Assembly (NCBI RefSeq): GCF_031199965.1
Contig: NZ_CP133605.1
Location: 2,016,501-2,080,500, forward strand
Direction: 5' to 3'
Length of the DNA stretch: 64,000 nucleotides
Origin: Paenibacillus sp. D2_2
Lineage (GTDB): Bacteria > Bacillota > Bacilli > Paenibacillales > Paenibacillaceae
Of the stretch, positions 17,638 to 26,634 are shown piece after piece (position 1 is the stretch's first letter; each line of letters starts with the position of its first letter). A model generated the notes under the pieces. The model did no database searches. It saw only the letters and a list, made by a program, of their open reading frames with translations, and was not told where the DNA came from. The position numbers and the translations under genes were made by a program.

Positions 17638-19054
17638 ATGGCGATAAATTGCGATGTAGCTGTACTTGGTGGAGGAACGGGTGGTTATATTGCTGCGATC
17701 CGTGCTGCACAACTGGGCAAGGAGGTTGTAATTATTGAGCAGGACAAGCTGGGGGAACATGTCTTCACCGCGGCTGTATCCCGAGCAAAGCGCTACTGCG
17801 CAGTGCAGAGCTGTATGCACAAATGAAAGATAGCGCAAGCTATGGTATCGAGACGAGCGGTTTGTCGCTGGTGTTCCCGAAGGTACAGGAGCGGAAGCAA
17901 GCGATTGTCGATCAACTGTACAAGGGCGTTCAGTATTTGATGAAAAGAACAAGATTACCGTCATCCAAGGAAAAGGGCGGGTAACCGGTCCTTCCATTTT
18001 CTCACCAAAGAGCGGTGCTGTTGCAGTTGAGTTAAGTGACGGAGAGATGGAGACGGTCGTTCCAACGAATCTGATTATTGCCACCGGATCACGGCCGCGC
18101 AGCCTGCCAGGGCTTGTTCCTGATGGAGAACATATTCTTAGCAGCGATGAGGCACTCCTGTTGGAGGATTTGCCTGAATCTATGATCATCGTGGGTGGTG
18201 GCGTTATTGGCGTTGAGTGGGCTTCTTTGCTTCAAGATTTTGGCGTCAAGGTGACGGTAGTTGAAGCGGCGGGGCAATTGCTGCCAGCTGAAGACGAAGA
18301 GGTAGCCCGCGAGTTGCAGAAACATTTGCAGAAGCGTGGAATCAAAGTGCTGACGGGTGTGAAGGTACTGCCAGATACCTATGCTGTTATGGACGGCCAG
18401 GTACATATTTCGGCTCAGCAAGGGGATCAGACGATTGAATTACAAGGTGACAAGCTACTCATCTCTATCGGTAGACAAGCCAATGTGGAGAATATCGGCC
18501 TGGAAAATACGGATATCGCGCTGAGCAACGGGTTTATCCGTGTCAATGAGCATATGCAGACGACAGAGCCGCACATTTACGCGATCGGCGATTGCATTGG
18601 CGGGTTGCAATTGGCTCATGCAGCAAGTCATGAAGGCTTGGTTGCCGTGCATCATATCGCCGAAGAGGAGTTACATTATGACGAGAACCAGGTTCCACGC
18701 TGTGTCTATAGCCGGCCAGAAGTGGCATCTGTTGGCCTGAGCGAGAAGGAAGCGAGAGCAAAGGGACATGAGGTTAAGATTGGCAAAGCTCCGTTCTCGG
18801 TTATCGGCAAAGCACTCGTACATGGTGATAAAGAGGGCTTTGTAAAAATTGTGACCGATGCGAAGAGCAAAGATATTCTTGGTGTGCAAATGATCGGCAA
18901 TCATGTTACCGAGCTAATTAACCAAACTGCGTTGGCAGCGGTGCTGGATGCTACACCTTGGGAATTAGGTCAGGTGGCCTTTGCTCATCCTTCACTTTCC
19001 GAAATCATTGGGGAAGCAGCGCTGGCAGTTGACGGTCGGAACATTAACTTTTAA
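17638..19054 (+). CDS. lpdA: Dihydrolipoyl dehydrogenase (E3) of the branched-chain complex, two apparent frameshifts
   Basis: E3 reoxidises the dihydrolipoyl arm of E2 with FAD and NAD. The FAD motif VLGGGTGGYIAAIRAA, the NAD motif IVGGGVIGVEWASLL, IYAIGDCIGG and the C-terminal FAHPSLSEIIGEA (active His) are present. Frame breaks lie at about 17756 (one G missing from a G run) and 17945 (one A missing). Correction restores the redox disulfide GGTCLHRGCIPSK and 472 residues. As first gene of the bkd operon it is the Bacillus lpdV/bfmBC equivalent. A copy of the interspersed repeat begins at the base after its stop. Confidence 0.93.
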
Positions 19055-19278
19055 GAGGTTGTTTAAAAAGTCCCTTTTGATCACGAAGTAGTTATGGTAG
19101 CTTAATCGGCATCGAATTTTGAATTCAGCCGGGCCTAAGCGAATGCTTACGAAGTCATGTTTCCTCCGGAAACATCTCAGGTGCTCACGTACCCAAAACG
19201 TACGCTCCGCTCCTCAGGCCCAAGCTTCATTCAACCTTCTCGGTGCTGAAAGTCTGACTTTTTAAACACGCACTTTAA
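19055..19278 (-). repeat. Interspersed repeat, copy B (reverse)
   Basis: Begins immediately after the lpdA stop with GAGGTTGTTTAAAAAGTC and ends GACTTTTTAAACACGCACTT. It contains the family core in reverse (CATCGAATTTTGAATTCAGC, GTACGCTCCGCTCCTCAGG, CAACCTTCTCGGTGCTGAAA). An extra segment of roughly 45 bases after CCGGGCC (about 19133-19178) is absent from other copies. No coding frame. Confidence 0.9.
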
Positions 19279-19435
19279 GTGGTAAACCAACCTTTTGGAA
19301 CACGTTCTTTTAAATGTTTTCTTTTTACAGGGAAAAGGTTTATAATAAGGTTAACCCAAGTCTTAGTACCAGGTTTTAAGATTAGGCAATATAGAACGTT
19401 TTAAGATGTGGGTAACAAATGAAGGAGGTAACTCC

Positions 19436-20461
19436 ATGAACGCAAAAAGTTCAGTACAAATGAAGCCAAGACATGAGCAGCTCGGATTATCAGATACCGT
19501 AGTAGTGGACATGTACAAATATATGCTGCTTGCTCGTAAATTCGATGAACGCTGTTTGTTATTGCAGCGGGCAGGCAAGATCAATTTTCACGTTTCTGGC
19601 ATCGGTCAGGAGACAACCCAGATCGCGGCGGCGTTTGCGCTTGATCGCGAGCGCGACTATTTTCTTCCGTATTATCGGGACTACGGTTTCGTGCTTTCGG
19701 TTGGAATGACCTTGAAGGAATTAATGCTGTCGGCCTTTGCTAAGGCGGATGACCCGAACAGCGGTGGTCGGCAAATGCCGGGCCATTTCGGCAGCAAGCG
19801 TCTGCGTATCGTAACGGGCTCAAGCCCAGTAACGACTCAGGTTCCGCATGCGGTTGGTATAGCATTGTCGGCAAAAATGCAGAAGAAAGATATTGTCTCT
19901 TACGTCACTTTTGGTGAAGGCTCCAGCAATCAAGGAGATTTTCACGAAGGGCTTAACTTCGCTGGCGTGCAGAAGCTGCCGGTTATTTTTCTGTGTGAGA
20001 ATAACCAGTATGCGATCTCAGTGCCGGTCAAGAAGCAGCTCGGTGGCAAAGTGAGTGATCGTGCTCTCGGCTACGGGTTCCCAGGAGTTCGGGTCGATGG
20101 CAATGATGCCCTTGAAGTATACCGGGTCGTGAAGGAAGCCCGGGAGCGCGCAGTTCGTGGCGAGGGACCAACCTTGATTGAATCGATGATGTACAGACTC
20201 TCTCCGCACTCCACATCGGATAACGATCTGGCTTATCGTACCAAAGAGGAAGTTGATGAGAATTGGGAGAAGGATGGCCTTCCAAGAATGAAGGCTTATC
20301 TCTTGGAATGTGGTTTATGGAGTGAAGAGCAGGAAGCAGCATTCCTGGAAGAAATCAAGCAAGAACTGAAGATTGCTATTGATGAAGCCGAGCGTGCTCC
20401 GTTCCCGAACCCTGAGGATACGCTGCTGCATGTATATGCGAATGATGGGGAGGGACAGTGA
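19436..20461 (+). CDS. bkdAA: Branched-chain 2-oxo acid dehydrogenase E1 alpha subunit
   Basis: 341 residues from ATG 19436 after GGAGG at 19424-19428. With BkdAB it forms the TPP-dependent E1 that decarboxylates the oxo acids of Val, Leu and Ile, supplying primers for the branched fatty acids of this lineage. The TPP region FGEGSSNQGDFHEGLNFA and the NNQYAISVPVKKQ segment are typical, as is the phosphorylation-loop-like YRLSPHSTSDND. The stop is followed one base later by the bkdAB start, implying tight coupling. Confidence 0.95.
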   Translation: MNAKSSVQMKPRHEQLGLSDTVVVDMYKYMLLARKFDERCLLLQRAGKINFHVSGIGQETTQIAAAFALDRERDYFLPYYRDYGFVLSVGMTLKELMLSAFAKADDPNSGGRQMPGHFGSKRLRIVTGSSPVTTQVPHAVGIALSAKMQKKDIVSYVTFGEGSSNQGDFHEGLNFAGVQKLPVIFLCENNQYAISVPVKKQLGGKVSDRALGYGFPGVRVDGNDALEVYRVVKEARERAVRGEGPTLIESMMYRLSPHSTSDNDLAYRTKEEVDENWEKDGLPRMKAYLLECGLWSEEQEAAFLEEIKQELKIAIDEAERAPFPNPEDTLLHVYANDGEGQ

Positions 20462-20462
20462 T

Positions 20463-21450
20463 ATGCCGGTAATGGAATATGTTGATGCGCTTCGCCTAGC
20501 CATGAAGGAAGAGATGGAGCGTGATGAACGGGTATTTGTATTGGGAGAAGACGTTGGCGTCAAAGGCGGCGTATTCACGACCACGAAGGGGCTGCAGGAG
20601 CAGTTTGGCGAAGAGCGTGTTATCGATACGCCGTTGGCCGAATCTGCGATTGCTGGGGTAGCCATCGGCGCGGCGATGTACGGAATGAGACCGATTGCCG
20701 AGATGCAATATTCTGACTTCATGTTGCCGGCTACAAACCAGATTATTAGTGAGGCAGCTAAAATACGTTACCGCTCCAACAATGACTGGGATTGTCCGAT
20801 CGTCGTACGTGCGCCTATCGGCGGAGGTATTTTCGGCGGATTGTATCACTCTCAATGTCCTGAATCGATCTTCTTTGGTACGCCGGGACTTAAGATCGTT
20901 GCTCCTTATTCGGCGTATGATGCGAAGGGGCTGTTAAAGGCCGCGATCCGCGATCCTGATCCAGTACTGTTCTTCGAGAATAAGAAGTGCTACAAGCTTA
21001 TCAAGGGCGATGTTCCGGAAGAAGATTATACCGTTCCGCTCGGCAAAGCCAATCTGCTACGTGAGGGCGAGGACATTACAGTGATTAGCTACAGCTTGCC
21101 GCTGCATTTCGCTATGCAGGCTGCAGAGGAACTAGAAGCTGAGCAAGGCATCACATCGCATATTCTGGATTTGCGTACCCTTCAGCCATTAGACCGAGAA
21201 GCGATTATCGCTGCGGTTAAGAAGACCGGTAAAGTGCTAATCGTTCACGAGGACAACAAGACCGGAGGCATCGGCGCTGAGGTATCGGCGATTATTGCTG
21301 AGGAATGCTTGTATGATCTTGATGCTCCAATCCAGCGGTTGTGCGGACCGGACGTACCTGGCGATGCCGATAAATCCACCGATGGAGAAGTTCTTCATGC
21401 TGAACAAAGACAAGTTAAAAGAAGCCATGCTTCAATTAGCGCTATATTAA
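20463..21450 (+). CDS. bkdAB: Branched-chain 2-oxo acid dehydrogenase E1 beta subunit, one apparent frameshift
   Basis: ATG 20463 after GGGAGGGA; 328 residues once one base is removed. TPP/E1-beta features are clear (VFVLGEDVGVKGGVF, DTPLAESAIAGVAIGAAMYG, RAPIGGGIFGGLYHSQCPE). Near 21360 an extra G turns the expected DVPAMPINPPMEKFFMLNKD into an unrelated tail. Without it the protein ends KEAMLQLALY at the stop 21448-21450, the usual C-terminus. If the insertion were real, the frame would run on into the adjacent repeat, to 21521. Confidence 0.94.
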
Positions 21451-21556
21451 AAGTGCGTGTTCAAAAAGTCCGATTTTCAGCACCAGAGCATAAGCTTCCG
21501 ATTTGTTTTTTCAAAAGCTAAGGTCTGAGGAGCGAGCGGACTTTTGAGCAACCTCT
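21451..21556 (+). repeat. Interspersed repeat, copy C (forward, shortened)
   Basis: Begins at the base after the bkdAB stop with AAGTGCGTGTTCAAAAAGTC and ends GGACTTTTGAGCAACCTCT, 16 bases before the bkdB ATG. Both inverted ends are retained but the core is reduced to about 106 bases. It lies inside the operon and must be transcribed with it. Confidence 0.85.
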
Positions 21557-21572
21557 AAATGGGAGTGAGAGC

Positions 21573-22928
21573 ATGTTATCTAAGAAAGTACTAAATGATA
21601 TTGTGATGCCACAGTTGGCTGAATCGCTCGTATCGGCTACGGTTGGCAAATGGCTCAAACAGCCGGGCGATCCTGTAGAGCAGTATGAACCGATCTGCGA
21701 AGTCATTACCGATAAAGTAAATGCTGAGATTCCATCGACACTGGACGGAGTTATGGGTGAGCTTCTCGTTCAGGAAGGTGAGGAGATTGCCGTAGGGACG
21801 GTAATCTGCCGGATCGAGACCGAGGAAGCAGTGGCTTCTTCGGAGAGTGTGTCACAAGCGGCTGAATCTGTACAAACAACCTCGGTCACTTCTGTAGATA
21901 GCGGAGATGCACATCGTGCTAGATATTCACCTGCTGTTCAGACATTAGCGGCCGAGCACGGTATTAACCTGCAAGCAGTTCCTGGCACAGGATTAGGCGG
22001 CCGAGTGACACGTAAGGATGTATTGCATTACATCGAGAACCAAGGCTCCAAAGCTTCAGCCTCTGCTGCAGTTCAAGCAACCCCAGCGGTTCAGCCACAG
22101 GTTGCACCTGTTCAAGCTGTAACTGTGCCAGGAGTTATTCCTACTGCTCCAGTATCGGAACCGGTGCGTCATTCGGGCTTGCACTTGACCGAAACACCGC
22201 GTATTCCGACAATTGAGGTTGAGGGCGGACGCTCAGAATACTTAATTGACGTAACTCCAATCCGCAATACGATTGCCACTCGGATGCGTCAGAGTGTGTC
22301 GGAAATTCCACATGGCTGGATGATGATCGAGGTCGATGTAACTAATCTCGTACAGCTTCGCAATAAGCTCAAGAACGAATTCAAACAAAAAGAAGGCATC
22401 AATCTGACTTATTTGGCTTTTGTTCTTAAAGCCGTTGTGGGGGCGATTAAGGATTACCCAATCATGAATTCCGTCTGGGCGGTCGATAAAATTATCGTCA
22501 AACGGGACATCAATTTGTCCCTCGCCGTCGGCACCGAGGATTCTGTGCTAACTCCGGTTATCAAAAACGCTGACCAGAAGAGTATCGCTGGATTGGCCCG
22601 GGACATCGACGATCTGGCTTCCAAGGTACGCGCAGGCAAATTGAAATTGGATGATATGCAAGGTGGAACCTTTACCGTTAACAATACAGGTTCTTTCGGT
22701 TCGATCTTGACACAGCCAATTATTAATTATCCTCAAGCGGCAATCTTGACCTTCGAATCGATTGTGAAACGTCCAGTTGTTATCAATGATATGATTGCGG
22801 TTCGTTCGATGGCGAATCTGTGTCTATCACTAGATCATCGGATATTGGACGGTGTGATCTGTGGACGATTTATGCAGCGTGTGAAGGATAATATCGAAGG
22901 CTTTACGCTTGATACGCAAGTTTATTGA
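21573..22928 (+). CDS. bkdB: Branched-chain 2-oxo acid dehydrogenase E2 (dihydrolipoyl acyltransferase)
   Basis: 451 residues, ATG 21573. Domains in order: N-terminal lipoyl domain (lipoylated Lys in EVITDKVNAEIPS), an Ala/Val/Pro/Gln-rich linker, a peripheral subunit-binding domain at about residues 110-150 (ARYSPAVQTLAAEHGINLQ, GRVTRKDVLHYI), a second Pro/Ala linker, and the catalytic acyltransferase domain with LSLDHRILDG (active His). It forms the core of the complex and transfers branched acyl groups to CoA. The following gene, lipB, makes the octanoyl precursor of its cofactor. Confidence 0.95.
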   Translation: MLSKKVLNDIVMPQLAESLVSATVGKWLKQPGDPVEQYEPICEVITDKVNAEIPSTLDGVMGELLVQEGEEIAVGTVICRIETEEAVASSESVSQAAESVQTTSVTSVDSGDAHRARYSPAVQTLAAEHGINLQAVPGTGLGGRVTRKDVLHYIENQGSKASASAAVQATPAVQPQVAPVQAVTVPGVIPTAPVSEPVRHSGLHLTETPRIPTIEVEGGRSEYLIDVTPIRNTIATRMRQSVSEIPHGWMMIEVDVTNLVQLRNKLKNEFKQKEGINLTYLAFVLKAVVGAIKDYPIMNSVWAVDKIIVKRDINLSLAVGTEDSVLTPVIKNADQKSIAGLARDIDDLASKVRAGKLKLDDMQGGTFTVNNTGSFGSILTQPIINYPQAAILTFESIVKRPVVINDMIAVRSMANLCLSLDHRILDGVICGRFMQRVKDNIEGFTLDTQVY

Positions 22929-22948
22929 TTCTTCTGGGGGACATCATC

Positions 22949-23641
22949 ATGAACAGATCTTTATTAGTAAGCTATACTCCATTGATTGAATATGAGGAAG
23001 CTTGGGATAAGCAAAAAGAATTAGTAAAAGCGATCAGCGACGGACAGCAGCAGGAGCACCTGCTGCTTCTTCAGCATCCGCCGACATATACGATCGGCTC
23101 TCAGCAACATCCGGAGCACTTACTGCTCAGTCCTGAGCAGCTTAAGGAGCAAGGAATCTCTCTAGTCAAAATTGACCGTGGTGGGGATATTACATTTCAC
23201 GGGCCAGGACAACTTGTTGGATACCCTCTATTACTGCTGGATGGCGAGCATGGCCTTGATCTACACGGTTATTTACGAAATCTCGAACAGGTGATTATCA
23301 ATTATTTGGCTCAGTTTGGAATTGAAGGCTCAAGGAAGCCGGAATATACCGGAGTATGGGTAGGAGATGTCAAGATTACAGCGATCGGTGTGAAGTTTAA
23401 TAAATGCCGTCATCGCCGAGGGTTCGTAACAAGCCACGGTTTCGCTTTTAATATCAAATCAGGCATACAGAATGAGGGGTTCCGCGGGATTATTCCGTGC
23501 GGTATTGAGGAGTACGGGGTAACTTCGCTGGAAGATGTCACGGGTAAGACATTTACAGTAGAACAGGTGGCCCATGACATCATTCCTTATTTCAATGAAG
23601 TCTTTGGTTATGAGTCGATATGGGAAGATGTTAACGCATAA
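22949..23641 (+). CDS. lipB: Lipoyl(octanoyl) transferase LipB
   Basis: 230 residues from ATG 22949 with GGGGGA upstream. LipB moves octanoyl groups from acyl carrier protein to the lipoyl domains of E2 or GcvH, before LipA inserts sulfur. The signature DRGGDITFHGPGQLVGYPL, the catalytic Lys in VKITAIGVKF and the catalytic Cys in GIIPCGIEEYGV are all present. It starts 20 bases after bkdB, so it is probably the last gene of the bkd operon, tying cofactor supply to the complex that uses it. Bacillus subtilis uses LipM/LipL instead. Confidence 0.95.
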   Translation: MNRSLLVSYTPLIEYEEAWDKQKELVKAISDGQQQEHLLLLQHPPTYTIGSQQHPEHLLLSPEQLKEQGISLVKIDRGGDITFHGPGQLVGYPLLLLDGEHGLDLHGYLRNLEQVIINYLAQFGIEGSRKPEYTGVWVGDVKITAIGVKFNKCRHRRGFVTSHGFAFNIKSGIQNEGFRGIIPCGIEEYGVTSLEDVTGKTFTVEQVAHDIIPYFNEVFGYESIWEDVNA

Positions 23642-23729
23642 GTAAAGGTTCAAGTAACGCAAATAAGGTAGAACCTACCATGGCAAACAACATCAGATAG
23701 ACTACGATTTTCAACCATTTTTTAGACAT
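23631..23729 (-). CDS. prli42: Stressosome-associated membrane miniprotein Prli42
   Basis: 32 residues on the minus strand, ATG at 23729 with AAGGAG eight bases upstream. The sequence MSKKWLKIVVYLMLFAMVGS followed by TLFALLEPLLMR has the lysine-rich start and single helix of Prli42, first described in Listeria as the peptide that anchors the stressosome to the membrane. The assignment is from sequence pattern only. Its last 11 bases overlap the 3' end of lipB on the other strand. Confidence 0.72.
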   Translation of the reverse strand: MSKKWLKIVVYLMLFAMVGSTLFALLEPLLMR

Positions 23730-23778
23730 ACCTTAACTCCTTTTAAATATAGATTTGTTAGGTTGGTTTATCTTCTAT

Positions 23779-23961
23779 AAGTGTATGTTCAAAAAGTCTG
23801 GTTTTCAGCACCGAGAAGGTTGGATGAAGCTAGGGGCTGAGGAGCGGAGCGTAGGCAAAACCTACGTGAGCACCGGAAGGCCCGGCTGAATTCAAGATTC
23901 GATGCCGAGATACTTCTTGATTCACTTCGTGATCAAAAGTGGACTTTATGAACAACCTCTA
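23779..23961 (+). repeat. Interspersed repeat, copy D (forward, best preserved)
   Basis: Runs from AAGTGTATGTTCAAAAAGTC to GACTTTATGAACAACCTCT. The internal hairpin reads CGTAGG-caaaa-CCTACG, where copy A has CGTAC...GTACG; the loop-proximal C:G pair has become G:C, a compensatory change. It fills the gap between prli42 and the peptidase gene. Confidence 0.9.
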
Positions 23962-23994
23962 TAATATCGTAAAAGCGAAAGAGAGGAAAGTCCA

Positions 23995-25117
23995 ATGATC
24001 AATAAGGAAAGATTGATTCAAAGTTTCCTGGAATTGGTTCGTATAGATAGCGAGACAAAACACGAGCGGCAAATTGCCGATTATCTGATTAAGAAATTTA
24101 CAGAGCTAGGTCTTGAGGTTGTTGAGGATGATTCCATGACCAAAACGGGACACGGTGCCGGGAATCTGATTGCGACCTTGAAGCCGAGTGTCCAGACGGA
24201 TGCGGAGCCTTTCTTGTTCACTAGCCACATGGATACAGTGGCTCCTGGTGTGGGAATTAAGCCTATCGTAGGAGAAGATGGCTGGATCCGTAGCGATGGA
24301 ACGACAATTCTCGGTTCTGATGATAAAGCAGGTGTAGCTGCACTACTGGAGGTCATCCAGGTGCTACGTGAGCAGAATTTGCCTCATGGGAAAATTCAGT
24401 TCGTCATTACCGTAGGCGAGGAAATGGGCATGATGGGTTCCAGAGCGCTGGATGCTAGCTTGCTAGATGCCAAATTCGGCTTTGCTTTTGATTCGAACGG
24501 AGATGTGGGTACGATCTGTGTTGCTTCACCTTCCCGTGCGTTGATCACGATCGAGATTTACGGCAAATCGGCCCATGCTGGGGTAAATCCTGAGGATGGT
24601 ATTAGCGCGATTCAGGTGGCAGGCAAGACAATTGCTCGCATGAAGCTCGGCGGATTGACGAAGAGACTACAGCGAATATCGGCAAGTTCGAAGGTGGGGG
24701 AGAGACGAATATTGTCCCCGATCATGTGAAGCTGTACGCAGAAGCTCGTAGCACTTCGCAGGAGAAGCTCGATCAGCAGCTTGCTGGAATGAAGGAAGCG
24801 GTGGAATCCACCTGCCAGGACTATCATACACAGGGCGTGTTTAACAGCATGATTGTATACCCGTCTTTCCATCTCTCTGAGGAGGAGCCCGTTGTTACGC
24901 TTGCACAGAAGGCAGCAGGTAAGCTTGGTCTGTCGGGCACTACATTCATGTCAGGTGGCGGCAGCGACGCAAATATATTTAATGGGCTGGGATTCCGACT
25001 GTAAATCTGGCTGTCGGTTATGAAGATATTCATACGACACGCGAGCGGATTAAGGCTGAGGATATCGTGAAAACTTCAGAAATGGCTCTTGAGATTATTG
25101 CGCAGACCCTTAAGTAA
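23995..25117 (+). CDS. M20 family peptidase, PepT/YqjE-like, two apparent frameshifts
   Basis: Zinc-dependent cytosolic aminopeptidase of the M20 family, most similar in pattern to tripeptidase-like YqjE. Metal and catalytic motifs are FTSHMDTVAPG, GSDDKAGVAALLE, VGEEMGMMGSRAL and FDSNGDVG; the dimerisation lid begins at YGKSAHAGVNPEDGISAI. Frame breaks lie at about 24652 (one C missing; expected GRIDEETTANIGKFEGG) and 24992 (one G missing; expected NGLGIPTVNLAVGYEDIHTT). Corrected length is 374 residues. GAGAGGAAAG precedes the ATG. Confidence 0.88.
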
Positions 25118-25123
25118 ATAACA

Positions 25124-25168
25124 AACAAAACCGTTCAATAGCCTATGGCTTATGAACGGTTTTGTTTT
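25124..25168. terminator. Bidirectional terminator between convergent genes
   Basis: AACAAAACCGTTCA pairs with TGAACGGTTTTGTT, with A and T runs on both sides. It serves the peptidase gene and the opposing TPR-like gene. Confidence 0.85.
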
Positions 25169-25776
25169 AAGTTGGCTTCCAAATGCTGCGGCAGATGAAG
25201 GCGCTGCTTGTCATTCCATGTCGTATGCCACTTTGTTCGCCCGATGAGTGACAGCAGATCCAGGAATCCCTGAATATATTTCTCGATTTTAAGCCGTTCA
25301 TCTTGATCCGGGTGATACAATTCCATCCTTCTTGTTAGCCGTTGAATTTTCTCCTGAAGTTGGCAGGCCGCTACGGCATAACGTATATGGACCATAGACG
25401 GGCAGGACTCTGCCAGAGAAGTAAAAATAGAAGATGCTTCTTCAAATCGTGCTTGATCATATAGGATTTCTCCGTATATTTTAGCAACTTCTTGATATGG
25501 GGGCTTGAGGGGAATTAGTTCAGACGCTATTTCCAAGATATTCCGCTCCGCTAGTTCTGTATAACCTTCTTTATAGAGACTGTAAATCAGCATACATCGC
25601 AGTGCAGGGTCTTTATCTTCGACCAGCTTGATTGCTGCATTCAGCATCCCCGACGAGACTGAGTGTTGGATTAACTCGGATCGGTCATAATAAGTGTATT
25701 GTAGTGCCTCCACAGGTTCTCCATCTGCTTCCAGATGATTAAGCAGTGATATTAGCTCCTCACTTTCCACCATCAT
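25150..25776 (-). CDS. Hypothetical TPR-like helical protein
   Basis: 208 residues from the ATG at 25776, with GCGAGGTGAA upstream; the open frame extends to 25812. The protein looks all-helical, with degenerate tetratricopeptide-like units (VAKIYGEILYDQARFEEASS followed by IFTSLAES; ELAERNILEIASELIPLKPP). I do not recognise a specific family. A soluble scaffold role is plausible but unproven. The terminator stem overlaps its last codons. Confidence 0.65.
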   Translation of the reverse strand: MMVESEELISLLNHLEADGEPVEALQYTYYDRSELIQHSVSSGMLNAAIKLVEDKDPALRCMLIYSLYKEGYTELAERNILEIASELIPLKPPYQEVAKIYGEILYDQARFEEASSIFTSLAESCPSMVHIRYAVAACQLQEKIQRLTRRMELYHPDQDERLKIEKYIQGFLDLLSLIGRTKWHTTWNDKQRLHLPQHLEANLKQNRS

Positions 25777-25820
25777 CCGTTCACCTCGCTCACAAGTTTT
25801 AGTCCTTTTCAATCATTTTC

Positions 25821-25961
25821 CTACTTACTAGTCCGTGTTCGAATCAGATCTATGACCTTGGTTGATTTACCTACTTCTTTTTGCAATTGGTTAAGCATGA
25901 TGCGTACCTGCCAGGCTTTGCCTTGAAGATGAAACGATTTTTCCGAAAAATAGCTTTTCAT
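25821..25961 (-). CDS. mciZ: Z-ring formation inhibitor MciZ
   Basis: 46 residues, ATG at 25961, AAAGGAG upstream with good spacing. The stretch HLQGKAWQVRIMLNQL parallels Bacillus subtilis MciZ (LVGKAWEIRAKLKEY), the sporulation peptide that binds FtsZ and blocks Z-ring assembly in the mother cell. It lies beside nudF, as I recall for Bacillus. Too short for routine gene calling. The identification is from pattern and context. Confidence 0.72.
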   Translation of the reverse strand: MKSYFSEKSFHLQGKAWQVRIMLNQLQKEVGKSTKVIDLIRTRTSK

Positions 25962-26074
25962 AAGCGCGCTCCTTTACTGGAGGTTTGGTATAATAACACC
26001 ATATGTCCGAAGTGGACAAGTTATGAATGACTTAATAAATGATCGATTATTTCATGAGGAGGATCATGTATCAT

Positions 26075-26628
26075 ATGACAAATAAGCTGACGGAGAAAAC
26101 AATTACGACCGACCCAATTTTTACGGGCAAGGTGATTTCACTGCAAGTAGACACAGTAGAGCTGCCAGATGGAAGCACAGCAACGCGGGAGATCGTGAAG
26201 CATCCCGGGGCAGTGGCTGTGCTCGCTTTTCACAATGATCGTCTGTTGATGGTCGATCAGTTCCGCCAAGCTATGGGGCGCTGTGAGCTGGAGATTCCGG
26301 CTGGCAAACTGGAGAAAGGCGAAGATCCAATGGATGCTGCCGCTCGTGAGCTTGAAGAAGAGACGGGTTATCGCTGCGAACGTATGACACATATACATTC
26401 CTTCTTCACTGCCCCAGGCTTCTCAGATGAGATTATTCACCTGTATTTGGCCGAAGACTTGACGGGTGGGAGATGTCTCCGGATGAGGATGAGTTCCTTG
26501 AGGTGTACGAGGTAAGTTTTGAGGATGCACAGCAATATATCGCCGAGGGACGAATTGCTGATGCCAAGACATTGGTCGCATTTTATATCTGGCAGCAGCG
26601 AAGACTGAGCCAGCCAGTAGGGAATTAA
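26075..26628 (+). CDS. nudF: ADP-ribose pyrophosphatase, Nudix family, one apparent frameshift
   Basis: Hydrolyses ADP-ribose to AMP and ribose 5-phosphate. The Nudix box is complete (GKLEKGEDPMDAAARELEEE then TGY), as is the downstream FTAPGFSDEIIHLYLA. One G is missing near 26472 (expected LTGGEMSPDEDEFLEVYEVS); correction gives 184 residues ending RRLSQPVGN. ATG 26066 is also in frame but only three bases from GAGGAGG, so 26075 is preferred. It is followed after six bases by the endonuclease Q-like gene. Confidence 0.92.
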
Positions 26629-26634
26629 AATAGA

